DNA from: Gracilariopsis chorda | Lineage: Eukaryota > Rhodophyta > Florideophyceae > Gracilariales > Gracilariaceae | NCBI GenBank assembly: GCA_003194525.1 | Contig: NBIV01000131.1 | Span: 124,001 to 188,000, forward strand | Direction: 5' to 3' | DNA length: 64,000 nt | Shown: piece after piece, positions 59,219-64,000 of the stretch | Position numbering within the stretch: the first letter of the stretch is position 1 | Layout: every line of letters starts with the position of its first letter | Made by a program: the position numbers and the translations under genes | The notes under the pieces: generated by a model | What the model was told of the DNA's origin: nothing | The model's input: only the letters and a program-made list of their open reading frames with translations | The model's database searches: none

Positions 59219-60868
59219 ATGACCAAAGTGGCCGTTGTCGGATGTGGCATCTCCGGCATTTGCGCGGCCCGCGCCTGCCTGGAAGAAGGCTTGGACGTCA
59301 CCGTTTTCGAGAGCCGCACCGTTCCCGGAGGCGTTTGGTCCAAGCAGCACACTCCGATCTTCGATAACCTCACCACCAATACCGCCGTCTTCGAGATGTC
59401 TATGTCCGATATAGTCCCCCAGCGCATGTACCCGAGTGCAACTGGTCCGCATGACGATCTCTGCTTTTCAAAGCAGGAAATGTTCGACTATCTACAACGC
59501 GTTGTCAAACAAACCCCGCGCCTTTCCGACAACATCGTGCTCGGTGCAACCGTCACTTCCGTCTCGCGTTTCCCAGACTCAACTCAGCCTCAGTTTCAGC
59601 TGCACGTCGAGCGAGAAGGCGAGCCTCAGTCGGTTGCATTATTCGACCACGTCATTGTGGCCACCGGAGTGTTTGACAACCCGTTTCTCCCCAGCCCTGA
59701 ACAGCTCCCAGGAATCGACACCCATTCCTCAAAACTCATGCATGTGTCGTCGTACCAGAACCCAGCCCAAGTTCGAGGAAAGAGAGTTCTTGTAGTAGGA
59801 GGTTCTCTTTCCGGCATGGAGGCTGTAGCGGATATGTTATCTGCACCAGAGTGCGATCGTCCTTCTCATGTCACCATCAGCTCGCGTATCATGCGCCGCA
59901 TTGTGGTGAAACAGAGAACCGGCCGTTTGTTTCTTTCTGACTTCAACACTCGTTTTTGCCACCTGCGCATTCTCGCCGAACGCATTACCTTCGAGGGCAT
60001 CATGAACGAACTGCAACTCTTCACTGTGGATCATGACGAAATTGATGCACCGCCTCCAAATGTGCCTCTTGTCATACCGCCGTACGTTGGTGTAACATTG
60101 GTAAAGGGTACTTTCATCAATGCTGCAAAGACGGGCAGGCTTTCTTGGAACATCGGTGGTCTAAAGGCTATCATAGATGACGGCGTTGTGTTTAAGGACG
60201 ACACGAGCGACCATTTTGATGTCATCGTGTTCGCGTCCGGATACAAGACCAAGGTACCGTGTCTCAGCAGCGATATGCAGCAACTCATAACAGCAGACGA
60301 TGGTACCAACACCTTAGAGTTGTATCGCCATACTTTTCATCCAGACCTCCCCGGAGTTTCGTTTGTTGGGTTCTTGCCTCCCTCCACTGCGAGTATACCG
60401 ATGTACGACAACCAATCACGGTGGGTCGCAGCGGCAATTGCAGGAAAGGTAGGCATGCCCGATCCTGACGAAATGAGGGAAGCTATTGAAGTGGATGCCA
60501 AGAATCGTCGAGAAAACAAGGCAATGTATCTCGTGGGCGGGTTCGAGGTCTTGGACCTCTTTGCTGAGCATGGCGGATTTGGCGTTGATCTTTGTGAGTA
60601 CCCAGAGTTGGCAATGCCTTTGTTACTTGGACCACTAGCTCCTTCACAGTTCCGAATGTTTGGCAGAGGGAAATTGCCAGATGCCAAGCGAGAGTACGAG
60701 AAACAAGTAGCTGCCAGCGGCATTAAGCTAGGCTCAAGCGAAGTGGATCAACAGAAGCTTGAGGAGATGAAAATCGTGACAGACATTCTTGAGGGGAAGG
60801 GATTAGCTCCCAAGGGATTGAGAAAAGCCGTTTCTTACCTTGAGACTACCACAGTAAGCTCAAGCTAG
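59219..60868 (+). CDS. Flavin-containing monooxygenase-like enzyme
   Basis: An intact single-exon frame of 549 residues. It opens with the FAD-binding motif VVGCGISG (residues 6-13) and the usual following acid (VFES, near residue 30). VIVATGVFDNPFLP (about 145-158) fits the ATGxF..P pattern of class B flavoprotein monooxygenases. The degenerate FMO signature LMHVSSY is at about 173-179, and the second nucleotide-binding motif VLVVGGSLSG (190-199) would hold NADPH. FASGY (338-342) corresponds to the FATGY motif of FMOs. The enzyme should add one oxygen atom to an N-, S- or similar nucleophilic substrate using NADPH and O2; the substrate cannot be read from sequence. No transmembrane anchor is evident, so a cytosolic enzyme is likely. 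Length is near the FMO norm. The start ATG immediately precedes the FAD motif. Confidence 0.85.
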   Translation: MTKVAVVGCGISGICAARACLEEGLDVTVFESRTVPGGVWSKQHTPIFDNLTTNTAVFEMSMSDIVPQRMYPSATGPHDDLCFSKQEMFDYLQRVVKQTPRLSDNIVLGATVTSVSRFPDSTQPQFQLHVEREGEPQSVALFDHVIVATGVFDNPFLPSPEQLPGIDTHSSKLMHVSSYQNPAQVRGKRVLVVGGSLSGMEAVADMLSAPECDRPSHVTISSRIMRRIVVKQRTGRLFLSDFNTRFCHLRILAERITFEGIMNELQLFTVDHDEIDAPPPNVPLVIPPYVGVTLVKGTFINAAKTGRLSWNIGGLKAIIDDGVVFKDDTSDHFDVIVFASGYKTKVPCLSSDMQQLITADDGTNTLELYRHTFHPDLPGVSFVGFLPPSTASIPMYDNQSRWVAAAIAGKVGMPDPDEMREAIEVDAKNRRENKAMYLVGGFEVLDLFAEHGGFGVDLCEYPELAMPLLLGPLAPSQFRMFGRGKLPDAKREYEKQVAASGIKLGSSEVDQQKLEEMKIVTDILEGKGLAPKGLRKAVSYLETTTVSSS

Positions 60869-61225
60869 CTTCAAGCAGTTTCTCATCAAGACATTGATTC
60901 CAGATGGACCGTTTTTCTTGCAAACGCTCCCGTCATGCGTCACGGTACAGGAGGGTCCATGACATGGAACACTGGACTTCACACTTCTTTCGCAGGACTA
61001 CGGCTCGCCCGAATCTCTCTTATCAACGCTATTGACACCCAGCCCCGCAGCGTCGTAGAGCAATCTCCTGAACACCCTACCTCGACACTTCCTCATAGGC
61101 TTCATTGCAGCTTTTGTTGCGCACTTATCAAGTTCTCTTTACGTCACTCATTGCTTTTGTACTGTATGATAACCAACACATGCCGACTACAGCTCTTTCT
61201 TGGACTTAAACCGAAACACTACTTT
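60869..61225. other. Short gap between convergent genes
   Basis: The monooxygenase (plus) and the small secreted protein gene (minus) converge here. I see no gene or terminator motif that I would defend. Confidence 0.4.
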
Positions 61226-61804
61226 TCAAAGACAGAGTTCGTACTTGAAAGCAACCGCGTGCAAATAAGCCATAATATCAGCAACATCTACATTGTCGTA
61301 CGCTCGACCTTGAACCTGTATAATGAATCCCTCCTTGGTCGCCGTGCAGCCGAAATCCCGAATTGCTTTGAGCCTCGGCAACATCGCCTTCACAGCAGCA
61401 GTGAATTCCTTCTTTGTTTCTGTAACGGGGAACAGCACGGTCTTCTTCTTTTGCTGTTCCTTCTTACACCACTCCTCGACATCCGACCCACTCGCCCCGC
61501 CATTTAGAGGGAATTCGAGATAAGGGTGTTTGATAATCATTGGCGTCACCTTGGGGTTGCGGTACACCACAAGATATCTCTCTGGGCAAGCCGGCGATGG
61601 ATTCTCGTTCAGAGTCAAGATAAACATCTTCTTGTACACACTAACGTAGTCTGATGATCTTGGTCTATAGCAATCATCCAATTTGGCAAAGGTTTGTCCA
61701 ATCAGCTCCTTCTTGAACGGCGTTCGCTGCTTACAGGTCTGTCCCTGCACCAGGCCCAACGCGACGAATAGCATTCCAATGTGGAGCAGAATTTTCGCAG
61801 TCAT
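61226..61804 (-). CDS. Small secreted cysteine-containing protein
   Basis: An intact 192-residue frame from a true ATG. It has a good signal peptide (MTAKILLHIGMLFVALGLVQ, cleavage near QG|QTC). The mature chain has six cysteines (in QTCKQ, DDCYR, PACPE, EWCKK, FGCTA and ELCL) that could form three disulfides. A Lys-rich stretch (WCKKEQQKKKT) lies in the middle. No catalytic motif or family is recognised. It is probably extracellular; function is unknown. A TATA-like element lies about 40 bases upstream of the ATG, implying a very short leader. Confidence 0.65.
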   Translation of the reverse strand: MTAKILLHIGMLFVALGLVQGQTCKQRTPFKKELIGQTFAKLDDCYRPRSSDYVSVYKKMFILTLNENPSPACPERYLVVYRNPKVTPMIIKHPYLEFPLNGGASGSDVEEWCKKEQQKKKTVLFPVTETKKEFTAAVKAMLPRLKAIRDFGCTATKEGFIIQVQGRAYDNVDVADIMAYLHAVAFKYELCL

Positions 61805-61840
61805 CGTGCCGACTTATTTGCGAACACGGAAGTTCTCTGA

Positions 61841-61850
61841 GATATTTATG
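61841..61850 (-). promoter_or_regulatory. TATA-like element of the secreted protein gene
   Basis: On the minus strand CATAAATATC lies about 40 bases before ATG 61804. Confidence 0.4.
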
Positions 61851-61859
61851 TAGAGTTGC

Positions 61860-62992
61860 TTCGGATACTTCAAATGAGAATGACAGGGAGACAGGCTGAT
61901 AGATGTATCGAGAGAGCAAGCTGTGTGTTTCCAGTCGGCACCATTCCTCTTCATTGGAAGAGTGCAAGTCATTTCTTATGCGCTGCAAAACGAGTGGAGT
62001 TCCAGACACTCTGGAAAGAGTGTGGAATAGTAACGTCATATTGCACATGCCCTGACAATGTTCTCCTCGTGCGGGCCACCCATTGCAATGATTCTTGGGC
62101 ACAATTTGAGGTTTTTTGTAACGGTTTGTCCCAACTTCAAGTCCTTGCCGTCGTTCTCTACATCCGGGCACCTACTATCATATGACAGGTAACCCTTTAC
62201 CTTTTCTTGGAATGGAAATAGTCGATTGAAACGCTTCTCATTGTCCCTGTCAAAAGCTAGTCTGCATGCCTCGAAGACCACCGTTTTTGCGGAGAGTACT
62301 GAGGCCACAAACGCACTCCGAAAAACCCGCTTATAGCCCAGGGGGCTGGTGTGAATTTAAGAGCAGCAAGCCATGGTAATTGGGTTGGTGGGTACGTGAA
62401 GGGGGTTCTGCTTGCATCATGGAATTTGCGGTAGATTTACAAAGGTAATTGAGTAGCTGGGTAGGGAACAATCCTTCTAAACATTCTCGGAATAAATGTT
62501 CGCGCAAGTATTCTCAAGTCTGCAGGCAAAACAGTTCGATTCCACTTCTACTTACTTTCCGTACGCATGGCACGATCCTTCGTGTCAAAGGTACAGACGT
62601 GATACGTTGGCACGCCGGGAAAGGTATATCAGTCATTCCTTGGGAAAGATCGTGTTTTAAGGGACTAGGTCCAGCCTAAAAACGTTCGACTACGATAGAC
62701 TGATATGGCATTGTGAAAGTAGTTGCCTTTGATATTCATCTTTAAACAGTGAGACCTGCTGTACATATCGCATACACGACACTTCAAAGCAAAGGAATCG
62801 TGACAGATATTAGTACTGGAGGTAAGAATGTAGCGTAAACGTCAACAACAGGTTTTAATTTAGGGGAAATCCTGAGAAGTAAGTACCCTTGTCTTTCATT
62901 GCTTGAAGCTTTTCGTCAGAACCAAGAAAGCAAAGTAAACATTTCTGATGTAACTCTGTAGCTGAGAAAGCGATACGATGTATGTATGTATG
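61860..62992. other. Intergenic region, one open minus-strand stretch without ATG
   Basis: A minus-strand stretch of about 100 codons (about 62336 down to 62036) stays open and has a protein-like composition (VFEACRLAFDRDNEKRFNRL), but it has no ATG. It could be an exon or a fragment. A TATG microsatellite (about 62978-62992) adjoins the LTR on the right. Confidence 0.3.
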
Positions 62993-63045
62993 TGTAACAC
63001 AGAAGACAGCCTACAAGCCAAGTCACGCCTGAACACCGTGATCGG

Positions 63046-63153
63046 CTTGTAGCTGTCATGTTCACAGACAGTAGCTAGCTTGTAGCTGTCATGTTCACAG
63101 ACAGTAGCTAGCTTGTAGCTGTCATGGTCACAGACAGTATCTAGTTTGTAGCG
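63046..63153 (+). repeat. 33-bp tandem repeat in the LTR, 3.3 copies
   Basis: Units start at 63046, 63079 and 63112 with a partial fourth at 63145. Each reads CTTGTAGCTGTCATG followed by (T/G)TCACAGACAGTA and is nearly identical to the next. They stand 35-145 bases upstream of the TATA box, as a promoter-proximal enhancer would. Confidence 0.85.
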
Positions 63154-63188
63154 TAGTCATAGAAGTCTCCAGACTGCTACAAGACCTG

Positions 63189-63195
63189 TATAAAA
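63189..63195 (+). promoter_or_regulatory. TATA box in the right-edge LTR
   Basis: TATAAAA lies about 75 bases before the LTR end, downstream of the tandem array, and is the likely promoter of the element RNA. Confidence 0.6.
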
Positions 63196-63264
63196 TGAGC
63201 GTTAGCTGACCTTCCCCTTCATCGGGAGAAGGTCAGACATGATTGACCATCACTTTATTACATT

Positions 63265-63289
63265 TGGTAGCATCTGCATTTCGATCCCC
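63265..63289 (+). other. Primer-binding site resembling initiator-Met tRNA
   Basis: TGGTAGCAT is complementary to a tRNA ending GCTACCA, as eukaryotic initiator-Met tRNAs do. A few bases on, TTTCGATCC matches the complement of the T-arm of the same tRNA class. Such extended pairing is known for yeast Ty elements. Confidence 0.5.
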
Positions 63290-63324
63290 TCTCGTGCGCA
63301 TTTTACAGTCCTGCTACGACCACG

Positions 63325-64000
63325 ATGCCCCCCGCAAGCGAGACCCGCTCCAGAGCACGCCTCAGAGCACAGACAGCCAGCTCAACTTCCCGTACAGCAA
63401 ATCCGTCGGCTCAAAACGGTGCAACCGGACATCAGCCATCTGCCGCTCTGTCCACACTACACCAGCCGACCGCCGAATTGCCGCATACGGATGACGCAGC
63501 TACCTCCCGTTCATCATCTACGAGACCACAAGGAATACTTCCAACATCCCTTCTCGAAATGATCCAGCAGCAGCAAGCTTCATTGGATGCGTTAGCCGCC
63601 CAAGTGAGCTCCCTGACCGAGACGGTCGCAGCTGTTTCTCCCGCATCCGGGACTACAGTTCTTGCCACACCAACCAGCCCTTTGGACACTACTCCGGTGG
63701 ACCCACCATCCCAGCACCAACCCGGAAGACCACCCTTTCTTTTGAACGTGTTGAAATCGTCAAACTTTGCCACTTATCACGGGAAGGAATCTGAACGGAC
63801 TTCGGTCAAAGTTCGTTCCTTTATCTCAGATATCAGAAAAGTGAAAAACTTGTGCTCTAGCATTTCTGACGCTCAAGAAGTTGACATTGCCGTATGTTTA
63901 TTACGTGACCACGCAGATCTGTGGTACGCTCGCGCAACTCGCGATGGCATTTCGTTCCCGAACCTCTCAGTTCTGCAAGAGGCTATGCTAGCCGAGTTTG
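63325..64000 (+). CDS. Gag of the right-edge LTR element, partial
   Basis: An open frame from ATG 63325 to the window edge (225 codons seen). The N-terminal 110 residues are Ser/Thr/Pro-rich with a Gln-rich coiled segment (EMIQQQQASLDALAAQVSSL). From about residue 150 it follows the retrotransposon Gag capsid pattern: ATYHGKESE, VRSFISDIRKV, VCLLRDHADLWYARA. It is expected to form the particle shell. No break is seen in the visible part. Confidence 0.7.
   Translation, partial: MPPASETRSRARLRAQTASSTSRTANPSAQNGATGHQPSAALSTLHQPTAELPHTDDAATSRSSSTRPQGILPTSLLEMIQQQQASLDALAAQVSSLTETVAAVSPASGTTVLATPTSPLDTTPVDPPSQHQPGRPPFLLNVLKSSNFATYHGKESERTSVKVRSFISDIRKVKNLCSSISDAQEVDIAVCLLRDHADLWYARATRDGISFPNLSVLQEAMLAEF

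Larger units (their letters stand above)
62993..63262 (+). repeat. 5' LTR of the right-edge element
   Basis: Runs from TGTAACACAGAAG to TTTATTACA. The boundaries are set by the 5-bp inverted ends and the primer-binding site just beyond. The other LTR is outside the window. Confidence 0.65.
62993..64000 (+). mobile_element. LTR retrotransposon running off the right edge
   Basis: The 5' LTR is 62993-63262 (270 bp), with matching inverted ends TGTAA and TTACA, a TATA box and an internal tandem array. A primer-binding site follows two bases later, then a gag frame that stays open to the window end. The visible part looks whole. The Gag type suggests Ty3/gypsy, but pol is outside the window, so the superfamily is not certain. 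Confidence 0.7.

Noticed and set aside
63046-63153. Possible CRISPR-like array
   Set aside because: The units are contiguous without spacers and sit in an LTR promoter; the genome is eukaryotic.
63432-63773. 113-codon minus-strand frame
   Set aside because: Antisense shadow of the right-edge gag, which has the capsid motifs.

Overview
The window reads as nuclear DNA of a eukaryote with few introns, compact single-exon genes, recognisable TATA boxes and a heavy load of LTR retrotransposons. A florideophyte red alga of the Chondrus type fits best. That is an inference from gene structure and element content; no marker gene in the window proves it.

Layout. Bases 1-14400 are gene-poor host DNA with a Tudor-like protein gene (about 3.1-4.4 kb, with a possibly decayed tail to 4.8 kb), a tiny secreted acidic protein (7181-7414), a CAP/SCP-like fragment (9223-9687, minus) and a secreted repeat protein that looks like a beta-helix (12105-13253, minus). 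A Tc1/mariner transposon with 214-bp terminal inverted repeats occupies 14424-15987.

From 16186 to 55848 lies one composite: an old Ty1/copia element opened by two successive series of insertions. In the first, a solo LTR (S1) sits in the copia reverse transcriptase region between duplicated GAAAG sites, and a Ty3/gypsy chromovirus (A, 21761-31981, target duplication GACAG) sits inside S1. In the second, a probable solo LTR (S2) lies between duplicated TTGACC sites, a minus-strand chromovirus (B, 33703-54486) lies in S2, and a young plus-strand chromovirus (C, 41369-50811) lies in B. LTR divergence judged by eye (copia about 15%, A and B about 9%, C about 2%) follows the nesting order. A and B both carry, between the end of pol and the 3' LTR, a block of protein-like frames on the strand opposite to gag-pol. 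The two blocks share motifs, so this looks like a conserved antisense gene of the lineage and is the most novel feature here. A, B and C also share one tRNA primer-binding site.

From 55.9 kb to 63 kb host DNA returns: a ubiquitin-specific-protease-like protein that has lost both its catalytic Cys and His (56887-58275), a flavin-containing monooxygenase (59219-60868) and a small secreted cysteine-containing protein (61226-61804, minus). At the right edge another LTR element starts with an intact-looking 270-bp LTR, a primer-binding site resembling initiator-Met tRNA and an open gag frame that runs off the window.

The host genes do not form an obvious pathway; they are separate transcription units between transposon blocks.
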